A DNA stretch of 64,000 nucleotides. Origin: an uncultured Oscillospiraceae bacterium (lineage in GTDB: Bacteria; Bacillota_A; Clostridia; Oscillospirales; Oscillospiraceae). The stretch covers positions 154,469 to 218,468 of the forward strand of contig CAJTTS010000001.1 in NCBI GenBank assembly GCA_910579155.1, written 5' to 3'. The first letter of the stretch is position 1, and every line of letters begins with the position of its first letter. Shown one piece after another: positions 52,401-62,372 of this stretch. The position numbers and the translations under genes are program-made. The notes beneath the pieces are model-generated. The model was not told the DNA's origin and searched no databases. It saw only the letters and a list, made by a program, of their open reading frames with translations.

Positions 52401-54818
52401 TCATTTGACCGCCGCTGCGGCTTTGCACTTTTTGCCGGAGCGGAAAAACCCGCCGATCACCGCGCCTATGCCCTTAAAGAAGTGGCCGTTGCAGATGGTG
52501 AGGATGCCCTCCGCCATCTCCATGGTACACATACCGCCCGCCATCTTGGCAATGCCCCGGAACGGCATATTGTAGATGAAGGTGATATTCAGATCCGGCT
52601 TACCCTTTTCGATGCTCTTGTTGAGCATATTGGTCATGCGCCGGTACACGAACCGGGCCAGGCCGCTCTTGGCGCAGTAGAGCTGACAGATGGCGTCGTT
52701 CATACCCAGCGTGCCGCTCCAGTGGCCGTCGGGGATGGGACGGCCCAGCAGGGTCTCGAATTCGGCATCGGAGATAGCTTTGATGTCGCCGGAGAAATAC
52801 TTGGCCAGCTTCTGCTTGTCGTAGGGAGACTTGGCCCCGGTGCCCGTAACGGAAACAGTGCCAGACAGCTTGATATCCGCGCAGGACGCGCCGATCATGA
52901 CGGCCCAATCGCCGGCCTCCACCTCGAACTTGTTGGTGTCCACGTTGAAGTACCGGAACGCCTTGTCATCCAGCTTGATGGTGACTTTTTTGCTTTCCCC
53001 GGCTTTCAGGAACACCTTGGCGAAACCCTTGAGTTCCTTGGCAGGACGGAATACGTCGCCGTCCGGCTTGGAGACATAGAGCTGGGCCACTTCCGCGCCG
53101 TCCATATTGCCGGCGTTCTTGAGGGTGAACGTTGCTTCCATCTCGCTAACTGTCAGGTCGGAATATTCAAAGGTGGTGTAGCTCAGGCCGAAGCCGAAGG
53201 GGAACAAAACGGGAACATTTGCTGTCTCAAAGTATCGATACCCAACGTACAGGCCCTCCCGGTACTCGGCAGTGCGCTCCTTGGCGGGGAAGTAGGGGGC
53301 AGAGGACACGTCCTCGTATTTCACAGGATAGGTCTCCGCCAGCTTGCCGGAGGGGTTCACCTGGCCCATGATAGCCTTCAGGACGGAGGAGGCCCCAGCC
53401 TGACCGCACAGGTAGCCGTGAACTAAGGCTTTGCACTTGTCCAACCAAGGCATTTCTACCGCCGAACCTGCGGACATGACCGCCACCACGTTGGGGTTCT
53501 CGGCGGCAACGGCCTCGATCAAGTCCACCTGGCTCTGGGGCAGGCGCATATGGGCGCGGTCCAGCCCCTCGCTCTCGCTGATTTCGTCCAGCCCGATGTA
53601 CAGCAGGATGATATCAGCCGTTTTCGCCAGCTCCACCGCCTTAGCCTGCATGGCGGGGTCTCCCTTGCCGGATCGGGGATAGCCCGCCTCAAAGCCCACC
53701 ACATCCAGGTCAAAGTTGCCGATCACGCCCATGGTGTGGTCCAGCTTGGTTGGGTTCACCACGGAAGAACCCGCGCCCTGATACCGGGCCTTTTGGGCGA
53801 ACTCGCCGATGACGGCTACCTTCGTGCCCTTTTTCAACGGCAGGATATTGTTTTCGTTCTTCAGTAGCACGATAGACTGCTCGGACGCCTTCGCCGCCAT
53901 GGCGTGGTGCTTTTCCACATCAAAGGGCTTGCCTTTCAGGGGTGCCACTGCCTTGGTGGCGGACAGGATCACGTCCAGCAGCTCGTCTACCCGCTGATCC
54001 AGCAGTTTTTCGTCCAGCCTGCCGGACTTCACTGCCTCCACCAGCTCCAGATCGGAATCGCCGCCGGTGGTGGGCATTTCCAAATGGGAGCCCGCCCGGA
54101 CGCCCTCAGTGTGGTCGTTGGACGCGCCCCAATCGGACACCACAAAGCCGTCAAAGCCCCACTCGTCCCGCAGAATCTCCTGCAAAAGATGGGGATTCTC
54201 GTTGGCATACACCCCGTTCACACGGTTGTAGGAGGACATAATGGACTTGGCATGGCCCTCCTTCACGGCGATCTCAAAGCCGGTGAGGTATATTTCTCGT
54301 AGGGTGCGCTCGTCCATGACGGAATCGGAGGCCATACGCCGCAGCTCTTGGGAGTTGGCGGCGAAGTGCTTGGGGCAGGCCGACACGCCGTTCTTCTGGA
54401 TACCCCGGATGTAGCTGGCCGCCATTTTGCCCGCCAGATAAGGGTCCTCGGAGAAATACTCAAAATTCCGTCCGCAGAAGGGGGAACGCTTGATGTTAAG
54501 CCCAGGCCCCAGCAGGACATGAACGCCCTGGCTGGCAGCTTCCGCACCCAGGTGTTCGCCGATTTCCTCGCCCAGGGCCGGATCCCAGGAATTGGCTATG
54601 GTGGCGGCAGTGGGGTAGCAGGTGGCGGGCACCGAGCCGTTTAGGCCCAGATGGTCCCCCGCCCCCTTCTGCTTGCGGATGCCGTGGGGGCCGTCGGAGA
54701 GGATCATGTTAGGCACGCCCAGCCGTTCCACGCTCCGGCTCCGCCAGAAGTCCTTACCTGATAGGAGATAACATTTTTCTTCCAGTATCATCTTGGAAAT
54801 CAAATCTTGATGTTTCAC
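52401..54818 (-). CDS. Glycoside hydrolase family 3 (beta-glucosidase/xylosidase-like)
   Basis: 805 residues, canonical GH3 order. TIM-barrel domain (about 1-300) with MILSDGPHGIRKQ, GPGLNIKRSPFCGRNFEYFS, ACPKHFAANSQE and the nucleophile Asp in GFVVSDWGASND; alpha/beta sandwich (about 310-540); Fn3-like domain (about 560-650); then a C-terminal extension (about 690-805) with an MNDAICQLY opening. No signal peptide, so it acts in the cytoplasm on imported glycosides. GTG at 54818 chosen because AAAGGAGG sits 8 bases upstream. Last gene of the GH2-GPH-GH3 operon. Confidence 0.92.
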   Translation of the reverse strand: MKHQDLISKMILEEKCYLLSGKDFWRSRSVERLGVPNMILSDGPHGIRKQKGAGDHLGLNGSVPATCYPTAATIANSWDPALGEEIGEHLGAEAASQGVHVLLGPGLNIKRSPFCGRNFEYFSEDPYLAGKMAASYIRGIQKNGVSACPKHFAANSQELRRMASDSVMDERTLREIYLTGFEIAVKEGHAKSIMSSYNRVNGVYANENPHLLQEILRDEWGFDGFVVSDWGASNDHTEGVRAGSHLEMPTTGGDSDLELVEAVKSGRLDEKLLDQRVDELLDVILSATKAVAPLKGKPFDVEKHHAMAAKASEQSIVLLKNENNILPLKKGTKVAVIGEFAQKARYQGAGSSVVNPTKLDHTMGVIGNFDLDVVGFEAGYPRSGKGDPAMQAKAVELAKTADIILLYIGLDEISESEGLDRAHMRLPQSQVDLIEAVAAENPNVVAVMSAGSAVEMPWLDKCKALVHGYLCGQAGASSVLKAIMGQVNPSGKLAETYPVKYEDVSSAPYFPAKERTAEYREGLYVGYRYFETANVPVLFPFGFGLSYTTFEYSDLTVSEMEATFTLKNAGNMDGAEVAQLYVSKPDGDVFRPAKELKGFAKVFLKAGESKKVTIKLDDKAFRYFNVDTNKFEVEAGDWAVMIGASCADIKLSGTVSVTGTGAKSPYDKQKLAKYFSGDIKAISDAEFETLLGRPIPDGHWSGTLGMNDAICQLYCAKSGLARFVYRRMTNMLNKSIEKGKPDLNITFIYNMPFRGIAKMAGGMCTMEMAEGILTICNGHFFKGIGAVIGGFFRSGKKCKAAAAVK

Positions 54819-54846
54819 ACTCACATCCTCCTTTTAAACCAGGAAC

Positions 54847-54868
54847 GGCCCGCCCGAACGGGCGGGCC
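54847..54868. other. Intercistronic GC hairpin
   Basis: GGCCCGCCC (54847-54855) and GGGCGGGCC (54860-54868) with a GAAC loop, in the gap between the GPH carrier and GH3 genes. No T-run on the minus strand, so it is not a classic terminator. Confidence 0.55.
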
Positions 54869-54879
54869 CATAAGCCTTA

Positions 54880-56364
54880 TTAGGGGAACGCGTCTTCCCG
54901 TTTCCTCTGGGCAATCGTCTCCTGCTCGGCAGGCAGATCCCTTTCCACGGTCCACAGGAAAATGAGCAACGCGCAGATGGCATAACACACAGTTTCTACC
55001 CAGATATAGCTGATGGAGATAGCTGCCTGGGCACTGGCCGCTTGGACCACACCCTCCGCCGCTGCATTCTGGTTGTAGCCGCTGGCGCTGAGGATACCGC
55101 TGAAAACAGCATTGCAAATGGGTGTTCCCGCCACCATCAGGGCGCTGTAGATAGACATGGTGAGGCCGTCGGTGCGGATATTCGTCTTAAACTCAATATG
55201 GTCAATGACATCGGCCAGCATGGCCAGGATCAGATAGCATGCCGGGGCGGAACCCAGGCACTTCAGTGCCACGCCGATGGCTACGGGGACGATATTTCCG
55301 CCGCCCAGGCCTGCTATTACGCCGCCGCCCACCCCCAAGACCATGCCGATGAGCGCCACTATCCGTTTGCCGAACTTATTGGCCAGGGGTACGACAAAGG
55401 CGGCAGCGATTGCCATGGGAATGGCGCCCAGGATTCCCAGCAGGGACTGGGACATCCCCCAAGCGTCCGCGATGTTCTCCACCATGCCGCTGAAAATGGA
55501 ATTGTCCAGCACTCACTGGCAAAAGAATGCCATGGAACCGTTTTTCAGCGCGCCGCTCCACTGGAATCCGATATAGAACAGGATCACCAGCCACCACATC
55601 TTCTCTTCTGTCACCGCCTTAAGCTGCCGCCCGATGGACACCGCAGGGACGGGTGCGTCCGCGGCCCCGCCCTCCTCGGTAACCCGTTCCCGGGTGAACT
55701 GAAACTGGAACAGAATGGTCAGCGCCGTGAACACGGCTACGGCCAGCATCGCCGCAAACCATAGTCCCTGCTTCTCACCCAGCACCATGGAGGCCAGAAC
55801 GGGAAACGCCATGGAGCCCACGCCCATGACGCCCAAGCCCGCAACGTTGGCAAAGGAGGCCAGAGCGGAGCGCTGCTGGCTGTTCCGGGTGGATACTGGG
55901 ATGAGAGTGGCGTTGGCTGTATTATAGATGGGGAAGGCCACGGCGTAATAGAGGTTGTAGGCAATGGCGATCCACACCATCTTCGCCACAGGATTTTCAA
56001 AGGGCACCACGAACATGAGCACGCAGGCCACAGAGAGCGTCAGCGCCGACAGCAGAATCCAGGGTCGGGCCTTGCCTGCCAGGGTGTGGGTACACTCGAT
56101 GAGCTGGCCCACCACCAGGTTGGCGATGACAATCAAAATGGTGGACAGCAACTGGAGGGCGGTGAGGAAGTTCAAATCCAGCTTCAGCACATCGGTGAGG
56201 TATTTTTGCAGCATCCCAGTGAAAATGCCGGAGGACAGCAGCGCCCCAAAGGGGCCGATGAGGTAGCCGATCAGCATCTCCGGCATCTTCACATCATCAG
56301 ATTTGATGCGGGAGCGGGCAATAGGGGAGCTCCATATGCCTTGCTTTTTACGGTTCACGGTCAT
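54880..56364 (-). pseudogene. GPH-family glycoside:cation symporter with one in-frame TGA
   Basis: One continuous frame of 495 codons with a single TGA at 55513-55515 (AFFCQ*VLDNSIFSG). The parts before and after match a GPH/MelB-type symporter: MPEMLIGYLIGPFGALLSSG, YNLYYAVAFPIYNTANATLI, then ADVIDHIEFKTNIRTDGLTM, with about 12 helices and full family length. Relatives have an aromatic residue at the stop, so TGG or TAC to TGA is likely. Start overlaps the GH2 3' end by 17 bases. Dead, recoded, or a sequencing error; a GTG directly after the stop could restart translation. Confidence 0.85.
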
Positions 56365-58720
56365 CCCCCTCTCGGACCCGCACGGGAACAGTGATTTTGC
56401 CGCTGTACTCCCCGTCAGTGACGGTGAGGGTCAGCGCATCCCCTTCGACCGCCTGTACCACCGCCAGGGCCTCACCGAAGTAGGTATCCGTACGGTTTGT
56501 CACGTAACCAATCTCGTTGAACGGGCAGGCGCTGCCCAGGCCCAGCAGTTTCCCACCGGACACCTCCACAGTCAAAATGCCCCGCTCCAGCGGCTTCAGC
56601 TCTCCGTTTTCATCGGTATATTGCAGCCGGATGTGGCACAGGCGGCCCGGGGCCACGGCGCTTTCCTCGGGCACGGCCCGCAGATGGGTCTCCGGCCCGG
56701 CGGTGCGCAGGGCGCGGCGGCCGATCTCCTCCCCATGCCGGTCATAGCTCACCGCCTCCACCGTGCCGTCCTGGTATGTGCAGCGGAATTTGGCGATGCA
56801 GTCCTTTTTCAGTTCCTTTTTGCCCACGCTTTTGCCGTTGACCAGCAGCTCCACGCTGTGGGCCCGGGCATAGACCTCCACGCTGGCGGGCTTCCCCGCG
56901 CAGCCCGCCCAGCTCCAACTGGGCAGGGCGTTGGACATCTTCCAGGCGGAGGGAGAGTGCTTGTCGCCCGTGTGGTTCACCGGACACACCGCGATGTAGG
57001 GCCCTTGGTCCTGCTCCAGGGCCACCAGGGTATACAGCGCCTCGCCCAGGGGCCGGCCCGTCAGGTCGATGCGCCCGCTCCCGGCGGTCACCCAGCCCAG
57101 CCCGCCGTCAAAACGGGGGGCGTAGTCGGCGTACTCCCAGCTTCCCACGCCCACCTCGCCCAGGTAGTCCATGCCCGCCCAGACGAAATCGCCGATGAGC
57201 CGGGGCTCCTGCTTGGCCAGCTCCCGGAATTTGTAGGCGTCGTTGCAGAAGGTCTCGCTGCCCAGAATCAAACGATCCGGGTACTTTTTCAGGTCGTGCC
57301 TGTAGCGATAGACGCCGTAGTTGTAGCCCGTGATGTCCATGCTGGCAAAGGCGTCCCGGGTACGCCAGTCGCATGGAGGGATGGTGGCCCCCCGCTTCAT
57401 GAACTCGTCCCCCAGAAGGCCCGCCATGTCGTTGAAAAACTTACTGCCCACCGCCTTCTCTTTGGCCTTTTTCCCCGCGGCTTTGGCCTTCTCCGCCTGT
57501 TCGGCCTCCTTTTTGGCCTTCTCGTCGCTGTATTGGCCGAAGCCGATGGAACTGAGGAAGTTGAAGAAGATGTTCACCCCGCAGGTGACGGGCCGGGTGG
57601 CGTCCAGCCCGTGGAGATACTCGGTCATCTCCTTCGTCAGGGCGATGCCTTTTTCCTCCGCCGTCTCGCTCACCTCGTTCCCGGTGGAGTAGAGGATTAC
57701 GGAGGGGTGGTTATAGTCCTTGTCCACCATGTCCTTCATATCCTGCTTCCACCACTGGGGGAAGTACTCTACCACCAGCACGCCCAAATGGTCGCAGGCG
57801 TCCAGCAGAAACTTGGAGCAGGGGTTGTGGGCGGAGCGGACGGCGTTATAGCCGTTTTCCTTCAAAATACGGATTTTCCGCCACTCCGAATCCTCGTAGC
57901 AACAGGCCCCCAGCACCCCGTTGTCGTGGTGGATGCAGGCCCCCTGGACAATGACCCTCTCCCCGTTGAGCAGCAGGCCCCGGCGGCCCCACTCCAGGGT
58001 GCGCAGGCCGAAGGTCTCCGTCACCTCGTCCGTGCCAAAGGCCACCTGGCAGGCATAGAGCCGGGGGGCATCCAGGCTCCAGGGCCTGCCCCCTTCCAGG
58101 GTGAGGGTAAAGGTAATCTGCCCCCGGGTCTCCTGCCGGGTGGAGGCCAGCTCCCGCCCGCCGTCCAGCACGGATACGGACACCGGGCCCGCGCCCGCCG
58201 TCTCCACCCGCACCTCGATCTGCGCCGGGTCCAGGGAAAGCGTCCTGATTTTCACCCCGTTGAGCTTGATGTGCTCCCGGTCCGCCGTCCAGAGCGTCAC
58301 CGGCCGGTAGATGCCCGCCCCGGAGTACCACCGGGAGTTGGGCTGGTCGGCGTTGCGGGCCACCACCTCCAGGGTGTTCTCCTCATCGGCCCGCAGCTTC
58401 CCCGTCAGGTCCACATAGAAATTGGTGTAGCCGTAGGGCCGGAAGGCCAGCTTTTCCCCGTTGAGCCACACCTCGGCGTTGTGGTACACCCCCTCGAACT
58501 CCAAAACGGCGTTTTTCCCCGCCAGCGCCCCGTCCGGGGTAAAGCGCTTGGTGTACAAGTAATCATGCCCCTCGTACCAGCCGGTGTTAACCCCTCCGGC
58601 GGACAGCTCGCTGCGGGGTTCGTACAGCATAGCGTCGTGGGGGAGGGTGACGGGCGCGCCGTGACCCTCCTCCTCCAGCCGCTTCCAGCGCCAGCCGTCG
58701 TTGAATCGTGCGGGTTTCAT
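56348..58720 (-). CDS. Glycoside hydrolase family 2 (beta-galactosidase-like)
   Basis: 790 residues. Sugar-binding jelly-roll (about 1-165; TLPHDAMLYEPR, YWxGAGIYRPV-type element WYSGAGIYRPVTLWT), immunoglobulin-like domain (about 170-260), TIM barrel (about 265-560) with the acid/base in LYSTGNEVSET and the nucleophile in LILGSETFCND, and C-terminal beta domains. No signal peptide. Substrate may be a beta-galactoside, mannoside or related glycoside. ATG at 58720 has AGGAGG upstream; a TTG at 58744 is in frame. Heads an operon with the GPH symporter and GH3. Confidence 0.92.
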   Translation of the reverse strand: MKPARFNDGWRWKRLEEEGHGAPVTLPHDAMLYEPRSELSAGGVNTGWYEGHDYLYTKRFTPDGALAGKNAVLEFEGVYHNAEVWLNGEKLAFRPYGYTNFYVDLTGKLRADEENTLEVVARNADQPNSRWYSGAGIYRPVTLWTADREHIKLNGVKIRTLSLDPAQIEVRVETAGAGPVSVSVLDGGRELASTRQETRGQITFTLTLEGGRPWSLDAPRLYACQVAFGTDEVTETFGLRTLEWGRRGLLLNGERVIVQGACIHHDNGVLGACCYEDSEWRKIRILKENGYNAVRSAHNPCSKFLLDACDHLGVLVVEYFPQWWKQDMKDMVDKDYNHPSVILYSTGNEVSETAEEKGIALTKEMTEYLHGLDATRPVTCGVNIFFNFLSSIGFGQYSDEKAKKEAEQAEKAKAAGKKAKEKAVGSKFFNDMAGLLGDEFMKRGATIPPCDWRTRDAFASMDITGYNYGVYRYRHDLKKYPDRLILGSETFCNDAYKFRELAKQEPRLIGDFVWAGMDYLGEVGVGSWEYADYAPRFDGGLGWVTAGSGRIDLTGRPLGEALYTLVALEQDQGPYIAVCPVNHTGDKHSPSAWKMSNALPSWSWAGCAGKPASVEVYARAHSVELLVNGKSVGKKELKKDCIAKFRCTYQDGTVEAVSYDRHGEEIGRRALRTAGPETHLRAVPEESAVAPGRLCHIRLQYTDENGELKPLERGILTVEVSGGKLLGLGSACPFNEIGYVTNRTDTYFGEALAVVQAVEGDALTLTVTDGEYSGKITVPVRVREGDDREP

Positions 58721-58762
58721 CCTGCCGCTGCGCCTCCTTTTCAATCCATTTGAATTTACTAC

Positions 58763-58795
58763 GGCCCTCCGGCCCTGTCAAGGAGCCGGAGGGCC
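58763..58795. other. Intercistronic hairpin upstream of GH2
   Basis: GGCCCTCCGGC (58763-58773) pairs with GCCGGAGGGCC (58785-58795). It lies between the small membrane protein stop and the GH2 start on the minus strand with no T-run. Confidence 0.55.
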
Positions 58796-58802
58796 ATTGG
58801 TG

Positions 58803-59231
58803 TTATTCTTTTGCAGACAGGGCTTCCACAATCATCGTGATGATGGAGACCAGATAAAGCGCGATGCCCACCAGGGACAGGTACAAAGCCGTTTCCTCCG
58901 CCTTGGGGTAGTTCACCGGGATGAAATACACATCCGCGGCCAGGGACACCCGGCTCAGGGCAAAGAATGCAAAGCTGACGATGAGCAGCACCCCCGCCGC
59001 CACCGTGAGCAGATCCCGGAGCAGGGGGCTGAGGGACTTCCCGGCAAACCAGCAGGCGCACAGCAGGACCAACGCCGCCACGGAGCAGATGACGGGAATG
59101 GGGTTGACCGTGCTCTGGGCCAAATAGCCGGTAAAGGAGGTAACGAGATAAAACACGAAGCCCGCCAGCGCGGCGGCGGCCGCCGCCAGAATGTGGGGCC
59201 TGCGGCCCGCGTGATCCAGATTGTTCGCCAT
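58803..59231 (-). CDS. Small four-helix membrane protein
   Basis: 142 residues with about four transmembrane helices (near 14-33, 47-64, 74-92 and 116-136) and short loops. No family recognised. It starts 1 base after the stop of the large membrane GH3 gene, so it is translationally coupled and may assist its membrane placement. Confidence 0.7.
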   Translation of the reverse strand: MANNLDHAGRRPHILAAAAAALAGFVFYLVTSFTGYLAQSTVNPIPVICSVAALVLLCACWFAGKSLSPLLRDLLTVAAGVLLIVSFAFFALSRVSLAADVYFIPVNYPKAEETALYLSLVGIALYLVSIITMIVEALSAKE

Positions 59232-59232
59232 A

Positions 59233-62200
59233 TCAGTGCCCTCTTTTCTTCTTGATTTGGGTGACCGCGTAGCCGCCCACGCAGACTGCGGTGCAAACGC
59301 CGGTGACGGCGATCAGCGCGATGTACATGCCGCGCCACCAGGTCATCACATTCTCAGTGTGGGTGGTGGCGTTCACGCCGTTCATGGCGGCGCTGTTGGC
59401 CAGGGCATAGAGCAGGTAGTGGATGTTTTCCTTGACGGCCTCCAGCATCTCCCGGTCGCCGCTGAGGCTGGCCCCATCCCAATAGGTGATGTTCTCCGCC
59501 ACGCCGAAGCCGCAAAAGGCGGTGGTGCCGGCCAGAATGGACTCCTTGGGGGCGGCTTTCAGCGCCACGCCGGTGAAGTCAGTGACGTTGTAGCCATGGA
59601 AGCCCCACTCGTCGCGCATGATCTGGACCATGACGCCCCGGTTGGCGCTGGAGGCCACCGCGCCGATGCGGTTGTAGGAGGTCATAACACCCAGCGCGCC
59701 GGTGGTATAGGTATCCGCGCGGCTCTCGTCCGCCTCGAAGGAGGCGGGCTTGCCGTTGGCCTCAAAGGCCTGCTGGAGGTTGCGCAGCTCCAGCTCCCGG
59801 GCCCGCTGCTCGTTCATGAACACGGCGATGCCGGAGCGGTTGATCTCCTGATCGTTGAAGGCGGCGTGCTTGATGTTCACCAGGCAGCCCTTGGACTGGG
59901 CCCCCTGAACCACCGCGCTGCCGATGTAGCCGGACAGGATCGGGTCCTCGGAATAGTACTCCACGCCGCGGCTGTTGTAGGCGTGGCGGTGCAGGTTCAT
60001 GCCGGGGCCGATCATGATGGGCAGGTTAAGCACCAGGGTGCTCTCGCCCAGAATGATCTCGCCGTTCTCATAGGCCAGCTCCTTGTTCCAGGAGTAGGCC
60101 AGATTGACGGGGGAGGGGGCCACGCGGGTGGCGTATTCATAGTCCGCCGCGTCCGCGTAGGGAACGCCCTGATACATCCCCTCGGTGAGATAGTGGGAGT
60201 CGGAGCCGCCGGGACCGTCGTCCGCCGCGTACTGGAGCAGGCCGACGGAGTCGATGTTGGCGATGTTATGGAAGGCGTTGGAGGCAAAGGCCAGGAACTC
60301 GTCCACCGTGACCTTGTTCACCAGTTCTTCCCAGCGGGGATCATCGAAGTCCGCGCCCTTCAGGTCGTTGAGGGTCAGGGCGCTGGTCGTGTCGCCGAAT
60401 ACCAGGTCGGATACGTCGTCACCGGTTTTCAGGGGAATGAGGTCGTTATTCAGCAGACGGGAGAGGGCGTCGTTGGCGGCAAGGCCGGAGTAGGTTTGGG
60501 GGAAGGTGCCGTCCCAGTCGCTGCGGCTGAGGTAGGTGACGGCGCCGGGCAGAAACGCGTTCAGGTCCATGGCGTAGTCGCCCTCGGACACCGCGTTGGT
60601 GATGGCCGTGCCCGCCTTGCTGACGGAGAAGGTATCCGCGTCCAGCTCGTCCCAAGTCCACCGGTAGGTTTTGGTGCGGTCGCCGTCGGCGGTCATGCCG
60701 TCGGCGGTGGTCCTGCCCTGGGCGGCCAGGATGTTGTTCAGCGCGTCATGGCTGTTTTCGCCGATGGCAAAGTAGTAGTCGCCGGCGTCCAGAATGAAGG
60801 TCTTGGCGCCTGTGTAGTCATAGCTGGCCAGGTTGGACAGGTCCACCTTCATGGTGATGGTCTGGCTGGCCCCGGGCTGGAGGATATCGGTCTTCTCGAA
60901 GTCCATCAGCTGGACGGCGGACTTCTCAACGCCGTACTGCTTGTCATAGTCGGTGTAGGGGGCCTGGGCGTAGAGCTGGATCACCGACTTGCCCGCCACG
61001 CTGCCGGTATTGGTCACGGTGACGGTGACGTTGGCGTACTCCTTGGAGCCCATCACCTCCACGCTGTCCAGGGTCTGGGAGAACGCGGTATAGCTCAGGC
61101 CGTAGCCGAAGGGATAGACCACCTCGTTGGCGTAGTCCCAGGTGCCGGCGGCAGCGGCCACGGTGCCGTCCGGGTTGGCGTAGGTCCCCGCAGAGGCCTG
61201 GGCCCCGCCGTTGCCCAGCACAATGTCGGCATATCGGGTCTCATAGTAGCGGTAGCCGGAGTAGATGCCCTCGGCCTGGACCAGATAGGAGTTCACACTG
61301 GCGTCGGCGGAAAAGCTGTCCGCGTTGGTCCAGGGGATGTTGCCATAGTTGCGCATGGCGGGGGCCAGGGCGCTGTTCTTGGCAAACACGTCGCCCAGAT
61401 AGGCGGAGGGGTTGGCCGCGCCGGTGAGCACGTCGGCCACTCCGTAGAAGCCGTAAGCGCCGGGATAGCCGATCCACAGGATGGCGTCGATTTCCGGATC
61501 CTCGGCCAGGTTGCCCAGCTCCATGGGATTGGTGGAGTTGACCAGCACGATGACCTTGTCGAAGTTGGCCTTGGCCTCCTCCACAATGGCCATCTCCTCG
61601 TCGCTGAGGCTGAGGATGTTGCCGGTGACAGTGTGCACGCCGTCGGCCAGGCCCTCGTTGCCGGGATAGTAGCCGTTGCCGCCCTCGCCGCCGGGACGGC
61701 CCACCACCACGATGGCGGCGTCACTGTATTCAGCATAATCCTGGTCAAAGTTGGCGTTCAGCCCACGCAGCTCGTCCAGGGTAAGCTCATGGGGATCGTT
61801 GTAGGCGGTGATCTCCGCGTACTCGGGAATGATGCCGCCGCCGAACTGAGGCGTGGTCCACTCCTTATCCGCAAAGAAGGCGCTGTATGCGGCCAGGGTG
61901 GAGGGGTTGAGCTGGAGGCCCCGCTCGGTGAAGGCGTCGGTGATCTCCACGGTGGAGTAGCCGTCGGTGATGCTGCCGCCGTTGCTGCCGTAGACGGGGG
62001 CGTAGCTGCGCACGCCCAGCAGGGTCACCTTGGCGTTGCTGGCAATGGGCAGAGCGCCGCCCTCGTTTTTCAGCAGGGCGAAGGTCTCCACGGACTCGCG
62101 GATTGCGAACTCCTGGAAGCCCTCGTAGGCCTCTTTCGCAGTGGTGAATTTGGACTGGTAAGTCCAGGCGTCCTCCTCATGTTCGGAAGGCTGCGTTACG

Positions 62201-62340
62201 GTGGTCTGGCTGCGCGTTCCAAAGAAAGCGTCCACCGACGTGCGGTACAGCTCAAAAATGGATGCGGTCATAAGGGAAATGGCAAACAACAGGGTAAACA
62301 GCAGCGTCATTCCGCGCCAAACATTGCTTCTCTTAAACAT
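59233..62340 (-). CDS. Membrane-anchored GH3 enzyme with permuted domain order
   Basis: 1035 residues. An N-terminal transmembrane helix (about 10-30) and a C-terminal one (about 1005-1027, then a basic tail) bracket an external GH3 enzyme. The domains are in reverse order. The GH3 C-terminal alpha/beta sandwich comes first (about 75-370; FALLKNEGGALPIA, YPFGYGLSYT), then an Fn3-like domain (about 425-520), then the catalytic TIM barrel (about 660-960; GPGMNLHRHAYNSRGVEYYS, IKHAAFNDQEINRSG, and the nucleophile Asp near residue 920 in GYNVTDFTG). It would cleave glycosides at the cell surface for uptake by the GPH carrier. AGGAGG precedes the ATG. Confidence 0.9.
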   Translation of the reverse strand: MFKRSNVWRGMTLLFTLLFAISLMTASIFELYRTSVDAFFGTRSQTTVTQPSEHEEDAWTYQSKFTTAKEAYEGFQEFAIRESVETFALLKNEGGALPIASNAKVTLLGVRSYAPVYGSNGGSITDGYSTVEITDAFTERGLQLNPSTLAAYSAFFADKEWTTPQFGGGIIPEYAEITAYNDPHELTLDELRGLNANFDQDYAEYSDAAIVVVGRPGGEGGNGYYPGNEGLADGVHTVTGNILSLSDEEMAIVEEAKANFDKVIVLVNSTNPMELGNLAEDPEIDAILWIGYPGAYGFYGVADVLTGAANPSAYLGDVFAKNSALAPAMRNYGNIPWTNADSFSADASVNSYLVQAEGIYSGYRYYETRYADIVLGNGGAQASAGTYANPDGTVAAAAGTWDYANEVVYPFGYGLSYTAFSQTLDSVEVMGSKEYANVTVTVTNTGSVAGKSVIQLYAQAPYTDYDKQYGVEKSAVQLMDFEKTDILQPGASQTITMKVDLSNLASYDYTGAKTFILDAGDYYFAIGENSHDALNNILAAQGRTTADGMTADGDRTKTYRWTWDELDADTFSVSKAGTAITNAVSEGDYAMDLNAFLPGAVTYLSRSDWDGTFPQTYSGLAANDALSRLLNNDLIPLKTGDDVSDLVFGDTTSALTLNDLKGADFDDPRWEELVNKVTVDEFLAFASNAFHNIANIDSVGLLQYAADDGPGGSDSHYLTEGMYQGVPYADAADYEYATRVAPSPVNLAYSWNKELAYENGEIILGESTLVLNLPIMIGPGMNLHRHAYNSRGVEYYSEDPILSGYIGSAVVQGAQSKGCLVNIKHAAFNDQEINRSGIAVFMNEQRARELELRNLQQAFEANGKPASFEADESRADTYTTGALGVMTSYNRIGAVASSANRGVMVQIMRDEWGFHGYNVTDFTGVALKAAPKESILAGTTAFCGFGVAENITYWDGASLSGDREMLEAVKENIHYLLYALANSAAMNGVNATTHTENVMTWWRGMYIALIAVTGVCTAVCVGGYAVTQIKKKRGH

Positions 62341-62372
62341 TTCGTCCTCCTTATGTACTCAGTATTACAAAA

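Noticed and set aside
56303..58753. 816-codon plus-strand open frame opposite GH2
   Set aside because: Shadow reading; the minus strand gives a complete GH2 with both catalytic Glu.
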